DNA from: a bacterium
Lineage (GTDB): Bacteria; JACRDZ01; JAQUKH01
NCBI GenBank assembly: GCA_028719205.1
Contig: JAQUKH010000017.1
Coordinates: forward strand, 1-53,896
DNA: 53,896 nt
Direction: 5' to 3'
Notes under the pieces: model-generated
The model's input: only the letters and a program-made list of their open reading frames with translations
What the model was told of the DNA's origin: nothing
Database searches by the model: none
Made by a program: the position numbers and the translations under genes
Part shown: positions 44,789-53,896 of the stretch, in pieces
How the letters are laid out: every line of letters begins with the position of its first letter
Numbering within the stretch: the stretch's first letter is position 1

Positions 44789-45200
44789 AATTTATAAAAG
44801 TAATTTTAAAAAAGAGTTAGGTAACAGTTTAGTTGTTTTTTAACAGATAAAATAATCAGGAAGAATTAAATATTCCTTTTTGATTTAATAAAAATCTGAT
44901 TTTTTGCCCAATTTAGAATGGAATATAAATATCCTCGTATGGGATAATATTTTTGGGGCAAAGCAGTAAGAAGCGCGGAAGATCGGAAGTAAAGAGGCAT
45001 GGCGCATAGGGCATAGAGTTCAGAAAAGTTATAAGTGCGGAAGCAAGAATGGGTGATGGCTCAAGAGGCTAAGGTCTGGGGCGGGAAAGATAAAAGCTGT
45101 TTGAACTGTTTGAGCGCGGAAGCCGGAATGTAAAATTTTTTGGGCAAAATAGATTTAAAGATTTCGGAAACAGGAAGTAATTTTACAACTTTGTTAATTT
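44789..45200. other. gap with GCATAGAGC-type repeats, no gene seen
   Basis: AT-rich DNA followed (44995-45020) by GAGGCATGGCGCATAGGGCA and TAGAG, one of a family of near-tandem repeats also found at 34734 and inside dnaX at 36861. A 70-codon minus-strand frame (45061-45273) overlaps the hepT gene and looks spurious. Confidence 0.45.
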
Positions 45201-45545
45201 CTAAATATTCTCCTTCAACATACGGTTGAAGTTGTCTTTTAGCTGGGGGATATCTTCTTTTATGGTTTTCCAAAGTACTTTGGTATCGATTCCGAAATAA
45301 TCATGGATTAGAACGTCCCTCATTCCGGCCATCTCCTTCCATGGTAAATCGGGAAATGTTTCTCTGATATTTTTTGGAATGTGTTTTACTGCCTCGCCGA
45401 TTATCTCTATACTTCTGACACAGGCATAAACTGTTTTTTCGTCCTTTTCAAAACTTTCATAATTAAATCCTTTTACAAATTTATTGAGTTTTTTTATTTC
45501 ATTAACGATGTCCGAGACGTAATCTTTTATCTCTCTTTTACTCAT
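45201..45545 (-). CDS. hepT: HepT-like HEPN ribonuclease toxin
   Basis: 114 residues, all-helical HEPN domain. The catalytic motif is [12 protein letters not shown]: Arg76, His81 and Tyr83, the R-x4-H plus Tyr pattern of HepT. It cuts RNA and is silenced when its partner AMPylates the tyrosine, as known for HepT/MntA. Its start overlaps the mntA stop by four bases. Confidence 0.9.
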   Translation of the reverse strand: MSKREIKDYVSDIVNEIKKLNKFVKGFNYESFEKDEKTVYACVRSIEIIGEAVKHIPKNIRETFPDLPWKEMAGMRDVLIHDYFGIDTKVLWKTIKEDIPQLKDNFNRMLKENI

Positions 45546-45841
45546 ATGAATACCGTTTCTTCCAATATGTGTTTTCCGATAGCTGGTTTTAATGCAGTTT
45601 TCATTACCAAATCCACTTTGACGCCAAATAGATCGCTTAAATGGTTTTTTAATCGGACAAACTCAAACAATCCCGGTGTTTTTTTAAAGTCCACGAGTAT
45701 ATCCAAATCACTTCTTTTTTTCTGTTTTCCTGTAACGTAAGAGCCAAAAATACCTATCTCTTTGATGCCATACTTTTCTTGTATTAGCCCTTTTTGTTCA
45801 GCTAAAACAGTTTTTATTTTTTTCAGGTTTGTTGTTCTCAT
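45542..45841 (-). CDS. mntA: MntA-like nucleotidyltransferase antitoxin
   Basis: 99 residues. The minimal nucleotidyltransferase motif [20 protein letters not shown] (Gly33-Ser34, Asp45, Asp47) and a third carboxylate in VDLVMK. First gene of the pair. Typical short length. Confidence 0.9.
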   Translation of the reverse strand: MRTTNLKKIKTVLAEQKGLIQEKYGIKEIGIFGSYVTGKQKKRSDLDILVDFKKTPGLFEFVRLKNHLSDLFGVKVDLVMKTALKPAIGKHILEETVFI

Positions 45842-46032
45842 ATTTGCCTTTTTTCTACAAATTAATTGTTTTAAGTATAGTCGAAAATAGAATGATATTC
45901 AAGAAAATTGTTTTAATGGATAAACAGATGCGCAGATGTTGGATTTATTTTTATTCCCTTAAATTATTCTTCCAGCAAGAATGAATTAAATTCGGCAAAA
46001 AAATCGGAACAAAATTTGAATTTAAATCAAAT

Positions 46033-46085
46033 GGGGAGCCAAAATAAGAAAGACCCTTTAGTTATTTAACTAAAGGGTCTTTTTA
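46033..46085 (+). repeat. right attachment repeat of the tRNA-Asn island, with terminator
   Basis: GGGGAGCCAAAATAA (46033-46047) is identical to the end of tRNA-Asn (41750-41764), and the following terminator repeats CCCTTTAGT. The terminator here is a perfect 16-bp stem (46049-46082) with a two-base loop and T run. The tRNA itself is not restored, so this is the duplicated fragment left at the far side of an insertion. Confidence 0.75.
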
Positions 46086-46125
46086 TTTTACCTTATCGAA
46101 ATCAAATCCGATATAATGTAGCATT

Positions 46126-47970
46126 ATGAAAATTACTAAGTTATCTGATCTCAAAATTGATAAGTCTTTTTATATCCTTCTGATCATCCTTGCAGGCGCA
46201 TTTGCTTTCCGTTTATTTTATCTTGCGGAGTATATTAAAAGCAGTATTTATCCGGTAATGGCGCAGTCGGACAGCTATTGTTATTATACGTGGGCGAAAG
46301 ATATACTTTCCGGAGATATTTTAGGCAGTAAGGCTTTTATGAAATGGCCGTTATATGCCTATTTTCTGGCGTTTTTGTTCAAGGTTTTTGGGGAGAATAT
46401 AGGGACTGTTTATTTGATACAGTTTGTTTTGGGGGTTTTGAATTGCTGGTTGATCTATTTGATCGCTAAGAAAATATTTAATGAAAAAACGGCAATTATT
46501 TCCGCTATTTTCTATTTATTCACAAGCCAGTTCATTATATACGAAGGCCTGTTGATGTATACGGCCTTGTCAATATTTTTAAACCTGTTATTTGTACTTT
46601 TACTGTTGAAGGTTGATATCAACTCGAGTAGAAAAAAAATATTTTTACTTGGTATGTTTTTAGGGGTTGCGGTTTTAACCCAGGCTAATATACTTATTTT
46701 CGGGATATTTTCGTTTGTATGGATTATAGTAAAAACAAAACCGGTATTTAAAAATTTTATTTTTAATATTTTAACTTTTTTATTCGGCCTATCGCTCATA
46801 ATGGGTTTGGCGACATTAAGGAATTATAAAGTCGAAAAAGATTTTGACCTGATCGCGGGTAATTTAGGGATCAACTTTTATATGGGAAATAATCCAAAAG
46901 CCACAGGAGGATTTTATTGCCCGGATAATATCAGTTTTAACCAGGAGGATATACTGCGTGATTTCAGGATCGTAGCTGAATACGAAACAGGGAAAATATT
47001 AAAAACATCGCAAATATCTAAGTTCTGGTTCAAAAAAGGATCGGCTTTTATTTTTAACGAACCAGTAAATTATATGAAACTACTATTTAAAAAGCTGAGT
47101 TATGTCCTAACGGGTAATTTTTCCGGGCCGGATATTGAAAATAATTTTATCCGGGAGGAGATCGGTTTATTTAAATATACGGGCTGGGAAATAAAGTTTA
47201 TAGTGATGTTCAGTTTATTAGGAATATTATTCGCAAAAAATGAGGGAAATAAGACGGCAATCCTTTATCTGGCTGTCGCGTGTTTATCGGCAAGTGTTAT
47301 ATTATTTTTTATAACTCTGCGCTATATGATGACGGTTATGCCTTTTATGATAATTTTCGCGGGTTTTGGTTTTTATACTTTAATAAAGATATTTTTAGAT
47401 AAAAATTATATTAAATTTTTTTTAATAATAATTTTTATGATACTGTTCTTAATAATAATTTTCATGATAAAATTAAAAGCTAAAGATAAGCCTGGTATTG
47501 ATAATTATTTATCCCGGGCGATGAGATATGAAATTAGAAAGGATTATCAAAAGTCCCTGGAACAGTTAGATCTTGCTCAAACGGTAGAGCCTGATAATCA
47601 GCGTGTTTTGTTCCGGCAGGGAGTAATTTATTTTTATCTTAACGATTTAATACAAGCTGAAAACAGGTTTAAAAAAATTCTTGAAATTAATCCGTTGAGG
47701 GTGGACGCGTATTACAATCTGGGATTATTATATAATAAAAAAGTGCAGTATGAGCAGGCAAAACAGGTATTACAAAAAGGATTATCTTTGGATATGGAAG
47801 GTTTAAATATCCATTATGCCCTGGCGATGGCTTATAAAAATAGCGGAGAAAATATCCAGGCGGAAAAAGAACTCAGGTATATCAAAGAAAATCTTAAGCC
47901 CTGGCGGGACAAAGAAATAGATATGGTTAAAGAACAGCTTACAGAACTTGGTATCAAAAAAGCGGACTGA
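46126..47970 (+). CDS. GT39-type membrane glycosyltransferase with TPR tail
   Basis: 614 residues. About eleven helices; the first periplasmic loop has MAQSDSYCYYTWAKDILSGD with acidic residues, then KWPLYAYFLAFLFKVFG, the pattern of ArnT/PMT-type transferases that use polyprenyl-phosphate sugars. After the last helix (about 430-448) come TPR units (RVLFRQGVIYFYLNDLIQAE, VDAYYNLGLLYNKKVQYEQA). Its sugar and acceptor are unknown. Perhaps works with the TPR-tailed O-antigen polymerase. Confidence 0.82.
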   Translation: MKITKLSDLKIDKSFYILLIILAGAFAFRLFYLAEYIKSSIYPVMAQSDSYCYYTWAKDILSGDILGSKAFMKWPLYAYFLAFLFKVFGENIGTVYLIQFVLGVLNCWLIYLIAKKIFNEKTAIISAIFYLFTSQFIIYEGLLMYTALSIFLNLLFVLLLLKVDINSSRKKIFLLGMFLGVAVLTQANILIFGIFSFVWIIVKTKPVFKNFIFNILTFLFGLSLIMGLATLRNYKVEKDFDLIAGNLGINFYMGNNPKATGGFYCPDNISFNQEDILRDFRIVAEYETGKILKTSQISKFWFKKGSAFIFNEPVNYMKLLFKKLSYVLTGNFSGPDIENNFIREEIGLFKYTGWEIKFIVMFSLLGILFAKNEGNKTAILYLAVACLSASVILFFITLRYMMTVMPFMIIFAGFGFYTLIKIFLDKNYIKFFLIIIFMILFLIIIFMIKLKAKDKPGIDNYLSRAMRYEIRKDYQKSLEQLDLAQTVEPDNQRVLFRQGVIYFYLNDLIQAENRFKKILEINPLRVDAYYNLGLLYNKKVQYEQAKQVLQKGLSLDMEGLNIHYALAMAYKNSGENIQAEKELRYIKENLKPWRDKEIDMVKEQLTELGIKKAD

Positions 47971-48047
47971 TAAGGTTTTTCTTGACGAAAACGGGTTAAA
48001 TTAGGTATAATAACTAATTTAAATCACTATTACCATGGGGAAGATTA

Positions 48048-48665
48048 TTGACAAAAATAAAAATATGCGGGATTACAAAGTTAGAAGACGCGCTGGCCTG
48101 TATTGATTACGGTGCGGACGCGATCGGCTTTGTTTTCGCGGAAAGTCCAAGAAGAATAGATAGGTCTCGATGCAAGGAGATCGTAGACCGGCTGCCGCCT
48201 TTTATTACTACAGTAGGGCTGTTTGCAAACCAGCCGCAAAAAGAAGTTGATGAAACAGTAAAATATCTTCATTTGGATATCCTCCAGTTTCATGGAGATG
48301 AATCGCCGGAATTTTGTTCGAATTTTAATAAAAGGATCATTAAGGCGTTCAGGATCTCTGATAAGAATGACCTGAAAAAATTAGATAATTATAAAGTTTC
48401 AGCGTATTTGCTGGATAGTTATGACAGTAAGAAATTGGGCGGGACAGGTAAAACGTTTGATTGGGGATTGATTAAAGGCATTAAGAATAAAAGGATCATT
48501 TTGGCGGGCGGATTAACCCCGGATAATGTAGGTGAGGCGATCAGGGAATGTTTACCTTACGGAGTTGATGTTTCGAGCGGGGTGGAAAAATCTCCGGGGA
48601 TCAAAGATCATAAAAAAATTAAGAAATTTATTGAGGCGGTGAAACGAAATGACATTACCGGATAA
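48048..48665 (+). CDS. trpF: phosphoribosylanthranilate isomerase
   Basis: 205 residues. [20 protein letters not shown] (catalytic Cys), [42 protein letters not shown] and [14 protein letters not shown], ending [15 protein letters not shown]. Third step after anthranilate. TTG start at 48048 is the only sensible start. Its stop overlaps trpB by 17 bases. Confidence 0.96.
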   Translation: MTKIKICGITKLEDALACIDYGADAIGFVFAESPRRIDRSRCKEIVDRLPPFITTVGLFANQPQKEVDETVKYLHLDILQFHGDESPEFCSNFNKRIIKAFRISDKNDLKKLDNYKVSAYLLDSYDSKKLGGTGKTFDWGLIKGIKNKRIILAGGLTPDNVGEAIRECLPYGVDVSSGVEKSPGIKDHKKIKKFIEAVKRNDITG

Positions 48666-49848
48666 CAAAGGGCATTTTGGAGAGTTTGGCGGCAAATTCA
48701 TGCCTGAGACATTGATGACCGCTATAGAAGAATTACAGAAGGCTTATGATAAGATAAAGAAAGATAAAACTTTTCTTAGCGAGTTTGATTATTATTTAAA
48801 ACAATATGCCGGCCGGCCGACACCGCTTTATTTCGCGAAAAGATTAACAGAAAAATTGGGCGGCGCGCAGATCTATCTGAAAAGAGAAGATTTGCTCCAT
48901 ACCGGGGCGCATAAAATAAATAACACGCTCGGACAGATCCTTCTCGCAAAACGTATGAAAAAACCAAGGATCATTGCTGAGACCGGCGCGGGCCAGCACG
49001 GTGTCGCCACGGCGACTGTGTGCGCGATGTTCGGGCTGGAATGCGTGGTTTATATGGGGGAAGAGGATGTTCGCAGGCAGTCGCTGAATGTTTTTAAGAT
49101 GAAACTTTTAGGCGCGAAGATTTGTGAGGTGAGATCCGGTACGAAGACATTAAAAGATGCGATGAATGAGGCGATCCGTGATTGGGTGACAAACGTAAAA
49201 AATACTTATTATTTGATCGGTTCCGCCGCGGGGCCTCATCCTTATCCTATGATGGTCCGTGATTTTCAATCCGTTATCGGCAAGGAAGTAAAAAAACAAA
49301 GTTTACAGGAAAAGGGGAAGCTTCCTGATTATTTGATAGCGTGTGTCGGCGGCGGAAGCAACGCGATAGGGTTGTTTTATCCTTTTTATAAGACAAAAAC
49401 AAAATTTATCGGCGTGGAAGCCGGCGGCGAGGGTTTAAATTCAGGAAAACACGCGGCCTCGATCTGCGCCGGTTCTGTCGGGATATTGCACGGCAGTAAA
49501 AGTTTTATACTGCAGGATAAAGACGGGCAGATCTTGCCGACACATTCAATTTCAGCCGGACTGGATTATCCGGGAGTAGGGCCGGAGCACAGTTTTTATA
49601 AAGATACCAGGCGCGCGGAGTATGTTTCTGTGACGGATCAGGAGGCGTTTGACGCGTTTAAACTTTTGTGTGAAATTGAAGGGATCATCCCGGCGATGGA
49701 AAGCAGCCATGCTGTGGCATACGCGGTTAAACTCGCTCCAAAATTAAAAAAGAAAGAAGTGATCGTTGTGAATCTTTCCGGACGCGGGGACAAGGATATC
49801 GGAATAGTGCAGGATTATATGAAAATGATTACACCGATTAAAAAATAG
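48649..49848 (+). CDS. trpB: tryptophan synthase beta chain
   Basis: 399 residues. PLP lysine Lys89 in [15 protein letters not shown], phosphate loop [26 protein letters not shown], and [12 protein letters not shown]. Joins indole and serine. Overlaps trpF and is followed by trpA after 33 bases. Confidence 0.98.
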   Translation: MTLPDNKGHFGEFGGKFMPETLMTAIEELQKAYDKIKKDKTFLSEFDYYLKQYAGRPTPLYFAKRLTEKLGGAQIYLKREDLLHTGAHKINNTLGQILLAKRMKKPRIIAETGAGQHGVATATVCAMFGLECVVYMGEEDVRRQSLNVFKMKLLGAKICEVRSGTKTLKDAMNEAIRDWVTNVKNTYYLIGSAAGPHPYPMMVRDFQSVIGKEVKKQSLQEKGKLPDYLIACVGGGSNAIGLFYPFYKTKTKFIGVEAGGEGLNSGKHAASICAGSVGILHGSKSFILQDKDGQILPTHSISAGLDYPGVGPEHSFYKDTRRAEYVSVTDQEAFDAFKLLCEIEGIIPAMESSHAVAYAVKLAPKLKKKEVIVVNLSGRGDKDIGIVQDYMKMITPIKK

Positions 49849-49881
49849 ATTACACAGATGTGATGTGAAGGGTAAAAAATA

Positions 49882-50682
49882 ATGGGTAGAATTGAGGATA
49901 AATTTCAGAATCTGAAAACAAACGGCCGGAAGGCCTTTATAGCTTATATCATGGCCGGCGATCCGGATTTTGGTACTACAGAGAAACTTGTTTTAGAATT
50001 GGAAAAGCAGGGCGTGGATTTGATCGAACTGGGTGTTCCTTTTTCAGACCCTCTGGCTGACGGCCCGACCATTCAGGCCGCGGGGCAAAGGGCCCTGGCA
50101 AGCGGAACGACTTTATCAGGTATATTGGATCTGGTTTACAAGGTCAGAAATAAGGTTCAAATCCCGATTATACTAATGAGTTATTTTAATCCGATCTACC
50201 ATTATGGGGTCTCAGATTTTTTACATGACGCGAAATTGAAGGGTGTGGATGGTTTGATCATTCCGGACCTGGCATTGGAGGAAAGTAAGGAAACAGTTGA
50301 TCTTGCGGAAAAAAATGGGATCGATCTTATATTTTTGATCGCTCCTACAAGTTCCCTGGAAAGAATAAAAAAAATCTCCGACATAAGTTCGGGATTTATT
50401 TATTACGTATCCCTTACAGGGGTTACAGGGGTAAGAGAAAGTTTGGTCAAAGAGGTCGGCCAATTTGTTAATAAGATAAAAAAATTCACGAAAAAGCCGG
50501 TTTGTGTCGGTTTTGGCGTTTCGACGAAAGAACAAGTAAAAGAACTTTTGAAATATAGTGATGGTGTGATCGTCGGAAGCGCGATCGTGAAAAAAGTTGA
50601 AGAGGGCCGGGACGAAAAAGATATTGTTAAAAAAACGTCGGAATTTGTTAAGGCACTGGTTAGCTCAGCAAGGGAGAAATAA
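49882..50682 (+). CDS. trpA: tryptophan synthase alpha chain
   Basis: 266 residues. Catalytic Glu49 and Asp60 in LIELGVPFSDPLADGPTIQ, then GLIIPDLALEE, the mobile loop GVTGVRESL, and FGVSTKEQVKEL. Cleaves indole-glycerol phosphate to indole, which is channelled to TrpB. Ends one base into the next gene (TAATG). Confidence 0.98.
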   Translation: MGRIEDKFQNLKTNGRKAFIAYIMAGDPDFGTTEKLVLELEKQGVDLIELGVPFSDPLADGPTIQAAGQRALASGTTLSGILDLVYKVRNKVQIPIILMSYFNPIYHYGVSDFLHDAKLKGVDGLIIPDLALEESKETVDLAEKNGIDLIFLIAPTSSLERIKKISDISSGFIYYVSLTGVTGVRESLVKEVGQFVNKIKKFTKKPVCVGFGVSTKEQVKELLKYSDGVIVGSAIVKKVEEGRDEKDIVKKTSEFVKALVSSAREK

Positions 50683-51521
50683 TGCGTTTGAAATTCTGGG
50701 GAGTCCGCGGTTCATTGCCTATACCCGGTAAAGAGACTTTAAATTATGGAGGTAATACGTCTTGCGTAGAGATAGATACCGGCAGAAAAAATGAAACTAT
50801 TATTATAGACGCGGGCAGCGGGATAAAAGGATTGGGACAGGATTTGATGGATAGGGGATTTTGTAATGAAAATGGGATCGGATATCTGTTCCTGAGCCAT
50901 TATCATTTAGATCATATTTTAGGCTTTCCTTTTTTCGCGCCGTTTTTTGCGAAAGGGGAAAATAAAAACAGTTTTACTATTTATGGGCCAAAAACTAAAA
51001 ATGATTCTTTGAAAGAGATCATTAACCATTTAATTTCGGCCCCGTTTTTTCCGCTATCTTTAAATAGATTAAGCGCGGTCCTGGATTTTAAAGAAATTAA
51101 TCCGGGTGAAGTTATTGAATTGCCTGATATGAATATTTCCACCGAAAGGTTAAATCATCCGGGCGGCGGGTTAGCTTATAGGTTTGATTCAAATAATATT
51201 TCAGTTGCGTATGTAACTGATACAGAACCTTTAAATGAAAATAAAGCGGATAGCATGATCGCCGGTTTAGTAAAGAACGCTGATGTATTGATTTATGACG
51301 CTACTTATACACCGGAAGAATATGTTAATAAAAAGGGATGGGGGCACAGTACCTGGAGGCATGGAATTACATTAGCGAATGAGGCATCTGTGAAAAAACT
51401 GGTTTTATTTCATCATGATCTGGATTATTCGGATGAAAGGTTAGCTCAAATTGAGAAAATTGCCAAAAAAGAATTCAAAGACGTAGAAATGGCAAAAGAA
51501 GGAATGGAAATTAAATTATAA
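50682..51521 (+). CDS. metallo-beta-lactamase-fold hydrolase
   Basis: 279 residues. RLKFWGVRGSLPIPGKETLN opens a family often annotated as MBL-fold metal-dependent hydrolase. Metal ligands: LSHYHLDHILGFP (His73, His75, Asp77, His78), LNHPGG, and ATYTPEEY/GWGHSTW. Related to phosphodiesterase or RNase Z-type folds; its substrate is unknown. Translationally coupled to trpA, though with no obvious link to tryptophan. Confidence 0.88.
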   Translation: MRLKFWGVRGSLPIPGKETLNYGGNTSCVEIDTGRKNETIIIDAGSGIKGLGQDLMDRGFCNENGIGYLFLSHYHLDHILGFPFFAPFFAKGENKNSFTIYGPKTKNDSLKEIINHLISAPFFPLSLNRLSAVLDFKEINPGEVIELPDMNISTERLNHPGGGLAYRFDSNNISVAYVTDTEPLNENKADSMIAGLVKNADVLIYDATYTPEEYVNKKGWGHSTWRHGITLANEASVKKLVLFHHDLDYSDERLAQIEKIAKKEFKDVEMAKEGMEIKL

Positions 51522-51642
51522 GAAAGTCACAAGTTGCAAGGTCAAAAGTCACAAGCGAGAGAAAAAAAAGAGGCTACAAGGCAAGAAGCAAAATAAGTTT
51601 CTAACTGGTGACTTGGTGACTGGTGCACTGGTGACCTAAGGA
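51522..51642. repeat. AAGTCACAAG / CTGGTGACT near-tandem repeats
   Basis: Reads AAGTCACAAG...AAAAGTCACAAGCG, then GGCTACAAGGCAAGAAGC, then ACTGGTGACTTGGTGACTGG and TGCACTGGTGACC. CTGGTGAC-like units occur four times in 40 bases. A related stretch (AAGTCACACC, GTCACCAGTTACCAGT) sits inside dnaX. Confidence 0.6.
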
Positions 51643-51654
51643 GTGGAGCGATAT

Positions 51655-52500
51655 ATGGCCTGGTTTAAGAAGAAAACGGACGAGAAACCAAAAGAGAAGA
51701 AAAAGGGTATTCCCAAAGGGCTTTGGGTAAAATGCAACGGATGTGAGGAGATTATTTACGGCAAAGAGCTTGAGCTTAATAATCGTGTTTGTCCTTTATG
51801 CCAGTACCATTTTAAGCTGAATGTGCTTGAACGGATAAATTTGATCATTGATGAAAATACATTTATTGAATATGATAAAAATGTTAAGTCAGATGATCCG
51901 CTGAGTTTCAAAGATTTGAAAAGATATGAAGATCGTTTAAAAAGCGCCAAGGAGGAAACCGGATTAGAGGAAGCTCTTGTATCAGGTGAGGGCAAGATAA
52001 ACGGGCATGATGCGGTTATTTGTGTTTTAACATTTGATTTTATGGGCGGCAGTATGGCTTCTGTAGTGGGAGAAAAAATATTTCGCGCTGTGGATCGGGC
52101 TATTAAAAAAAGGTTTCCGGTAATTATTGTATCTGCTTCCGGAGGCGCAAGAATGCAGGAAGGTATTTTATCTTTAATGCAAATGGCAAAGACGACCGCG
52201 GTACTTGCTAAATTGGGAAAAGAGAAACTGCCCTATATATCAATCCTTACCGATCCAACCACGGGGGGAGTTACGGCCAGTTTTGCCTCAATCGGTGATG
52301 TTATTATTTCTGAACCTAAAGCGCTTATAGGCTTTACCGGCGCCAGGGTAATTGAACAGACTATTGGGCAGAAACTTCCCGAAGGCTTTCAGCGCGCTGA
52401 ATTTCTTCTTGAACATGGAATGATCGATATGGTGGTTGAAAGAAAGGATATGAAGAAAACTGTAGCGCAAATATTGGATTTTTTCAAAAATCGACAGTAA
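51655..52500 (+). CDS. accD: acetyl-CoA carboxylase, carboxyltransferase beta subunit
   Basis: 281 residues from the ATG at 51655 (TGGAG six bases upstream); an upstream GTG at 51643 adds four residues. Zinc finger Cys27, Cys30, Cys46, Cys49, then crotonase-fold core GGSMASVVGEKIFRA, SASGGARMQEGI and DPTTGGVTASFASIGD, with GARVIEQTIGQKLPEGFQ. First step of fatty-acid synthesis. Follows trpFBA, a conserved neighbourhood. Confidence 0.97.
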   Translation: MAWFKKKTDEKPKEKKKGIPKGLWVKCNGCEEIIYGKELELNNRVCPLCQYHFKLNVLERINLIIDENTFIEYDKNVKSDDPLSFKDLKRYEDRLKSAKEETGLEEALVSGEGKINGHDAVICVLTFDFMGGSMASVVGEKIFRAVDRAIKKRFPVIIVSASGGARMQEGILSLMQMAKTTAVLAKLGKEKLPYISILTDPTTGGVTASFASIGDVIISEPKALIGFTGARVIEQTIGQKLPEGFQRAEFLLEHGMIDMVVERKDMKKTVAQILDFFKNRQ

Positions 52501-52529
52501 AAATAACGAAAATTTAAATTTATAAGTGT

Positions 52530-52607
52530 CGGGGTGTAGCGCAGCCTGGCTAGCGCACTTGCTTGGGGTGCAAGGGGCCGTGGGTTCAAATCCCGCCACC
52601 CCGACCA
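52530..52607 (+). tRNA. tRNA-Pro (anticodon GGG)
   Basis: Acceptor CGGGGTG pairs with CACCCCG, A discriminator, CCA encoded. The anticodon stem CTTGC/GCAAG holds loop TTGGGGT, anticodon GGG. Second tRNA-Pro of the window. Confidence 0.95.
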
Positions 52608-52637
52608 TATTTTATAATTAAAGGAACGGAATCAATT

Positions 52638-53720
52638 TTGTTAAGCAAAAAATTAGTTTTTAAATATATATGTATATTCGTTTTTCAATTTCTTTTCTTG
52701 TGGCCTTCTTTTTTGTGCGCCGAGGAGACAAAAGAATGTTACGATTGTCATCAGAAGGAAAAGGAAACCTTTTCAAAAGGAACATTCCATCCTCCTGTTG
52801 CTCACGGTGACTGTAAGGTCTGCCATAAAGACCATGGGGATAAGAATAATTTAATATTGCAGTTTGAAGTTGAGAAAGAACTTTGTTTCACATGCCATGA
52901 TAAAAAAGGCGAAAAGAATAGTGTTCATCGTCCGATCAGGGATGGAAAATGCACCGGTTGCCATAATCCTCATAATTCTGTAAATGAATATTTTTTAAAA
53001 AATAAAGTTTCTGAACTTTGTTTAAGCTGTCATAAAAAAAATGCCGAAGAAAATTATCTGCATACTCCTTATAAGGAAGGTAAATGTTTAGACTGTCATG
53101 ACCCTCATGAATCAAATAACAGCAAATTAATGAGTTTAGATTCAGGAAAAACTGTAGCTGTTATATCTGATCTTTGTATTAAGTGCCATCAAAAAATTAT
53201 TCAGGGAAAAAATATCCATTTAATAGTTATGGCAGGTGAATGTTTGAGCTGCCATCGTGCCCATTCATCTAAATATCAGTTTCAGTTAGTAGAACCTTTG
53301 GAAAAGATTTGTTACCTTAATTGTCACAAAAATTTCGGGAAAGATAAAGATTTGCATAAACCGGTAAAAGAGGGAAAATGCGTTTCCTGTCATGATCCTC
53401 ATAATTCACCAAACAGTAAACTTCTTTTGCCGAAAGAATTTACGGGTGCCTTTAAGGAGGATAAACTTTGTTATCTATGCCATCCTAATATGAGGCAAAA
53501 ATATTCGTCAAAAATCCATAAACCCATAACTGATGGAGATTGCGATGGTTGTCATGTCCCGCATGGATCTGAAAATAAAAAATTACTTAAATTTAGTGAA
53601 GATAAAGATATGTGCCTTAGCTGCCACAGGCTTGGACCAGAAGATTTGAAGAATAAAAAGCATACCCTGGACCAAGCTCATACTAAATGTTTGGGATGTC
53701 ATAATCCACATGGAAATTAA
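52638..53720 (+). CDS. exported multihaem cytochrome c (doubled CXXCH type)
   Basis: 360 residues from a TTG (52638) behind AAAGGAACGG; the longer frame upstream only reads tRNA-Pro. Signal peptide FKYICIFVFQFLFLWPSFLC. Thirteen CXXCH haem motifs (for example CYDCH, CKVCH, CFTCH, CTGCH), arranged in pairs, with repeats like HxPxxxGKCxxCHxPH; one further site reads CYLNCH, a CX3CH variant. Likely a periplasmic or surface electron-transfer protein. With 14 haem sites in 340 residues it is nearly all haem-binding repeat. Confidence 0.93.
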   Translation: MLSKKLVFKYICIFVFQFLFLWPSFLCAEETKECYDCHQKEKETFSKGTFHPPVAHGDCKVCHKDHGDKNNLILQFEVEKELCFTCHDKKGEKNSVHRPIRDGKCTGCHNPHNSVNEYFLKNKVSELCLSCHKKNAEENYLHTPYKEGKCLDCHDPHESNNSKLMSLDSGKTVAVISDLCIKCHQKIIQGKNIHLIVMAGECLSCHRAHSSKYQFQLVEPLEKICYLNCHKNFGKDKDLHKPVKEGKCVSCHDPHNSPNSKLLLPKEFTGAFKEDKLCYLCHPNMRQKYSSKIHKPITDGDCDGCHVPHGSENKKLLKFSEDKDMCLSCHRLGPEDLKNKKHTLDQAHTKCLGCHNPHGN

Positions 53721-53896
53721 AGCCGAAGGTTTATGTTTTTACCGGAAATATCTATCAATTAATATATTTTTATGGTATATTAACTTTTTTTAAAATATAT
53801 ATTTTACTTTTTTTGTAAGTTATGATATAATCTCAACGTATATTAAAAGAAGGATGTAGCCATTATATTTGCAAGGCTTAAGTTATGTCTAATAAA
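53721..53896. other. right-edge intergenic, no gene seen
   Basis: AT-rich; a TATAAT-like hexamer (53826 region) and AGAAGGA near 53850 hint at a promoter and ribosome site for a gene starting at or beyond the window edge. Nothing further can be supported. Confidence 0.35.

Noticed and set aside
45061-45273. 70-codon minus-strand frame overlapping hepT
   Set aside because: Different frame from hepT, no motif and includes repeat DNA.
1-53896. CRISPR arrays and cas genes
   Set aside because: No regularly spaced direct repeats of 25-40 bases and no Cas-like protein seen.
1-53896. alternative genetic code (TGA read as an amino acid)
   Set aside because: TGA ends complete genes such as trpF and the histidine kinase at normal family lengths, and no core gene needs readthrough.

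Overview
The window looks like a piece of chromosome from an uncultivated, anaerobic, Gram-negative-type bacterium. Signs of an outer membrane are a LolA-like carrier protein, an O-antigen-polymerase-like protein and a PEP-CTERM protein. Anaerobic metabolism is suggested by a four-subunit ferredoxin oxidoreductase and a multihaem cytochrome c. The gene set and the many short palindromic repeats recall candidate phyla such as Omnitrophota or Firestonebacteria, but I cannot place it firmly. All calls were made by reading the sequence; no database was searched.

Left edge to 1.4 kb: the C-terminal part of a GH57-type protein, then a broken tRNA-Pro copy, tRNA-Pro(TGG) and tRNA-His(GTG). From 1.3 to 17.1 kb is a composite mobile region. 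A large serine recombinase gene reads out into tRNA-His. Divergent from it is an Xre regulator followed by a PHP-plus-ATPase (TrlF-like) gene, a plausible defence cassette. A second, inverted relic of the recombinase C-terminus ends exactly where a 389-bp inverted repeat begins (6345-6733). Its apparently identical partner lies at 16523-16911. Between them are about 9.8 kb of AT-rich cargo: a three-gene operon (JAB/RadC-like with an N-terminal ribbon-helix-helix, a zinc-finger protein and an unknown), a structured region, a VirD4/HerA-like ATPase, an Xre regulator, a RuvC-like resolvase, a polytopic membrane protein with lycopene-cyclase-like motifs, a tyrosine recombinase, a secreted dockerin-type protein fused at a break to a headless SIR2-like gene. 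This is the best candidate for an undescribed element. A Fic-like N-terminal scrap lies just outside.

17.2 to 41.6 kb is chromosomal housekeeping: PEP-CTERM protein, DEAD-box helicase, MarC-like protein, ATP-grasp ligase, GNAT, ftsK, lolA-like, rodZ-like, O-antigen polymerase with TPRs, trpD, an isoprenylcysteine methyltransferase-like protein, trpC, a tRNA cluster (Ser, Arg, Ser, Arg, Ser), a ZIP transporter, a PAS histidine kinase with a stand-alone receiver, cyclophilin, SRP RNA, dnaX-ybaB-recR and the oxidoreductase genes.

41.7 to 46.1 kb is a small island inserted behind tRNA-Asn. It is bounded by imperfect direct repeats of the tRNA 3' end and terminator, and holds DUF4160/DUF2442 genes, a phospholipase-D-like gene split by a 270-bp MITE, a gene fragment and a HepT/MntA toxin-antitoxin pair. 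Chromosome resumes with a GT39-type protein with TPRs, trpF-trpB-trpA, a metallo-beta-lactamase-fold protein, accD, tRNA-Pro(GGG) and a 14-haem-motif cytochrome. Together trpD, trpC and trpFBA cover tryptophan synthesis from anthranilate; anthranilate synthase is not in the window. Partial tRNA copies and short repeats recur beside tRNAs and even in frame inside dnaX and the recombinase gene.
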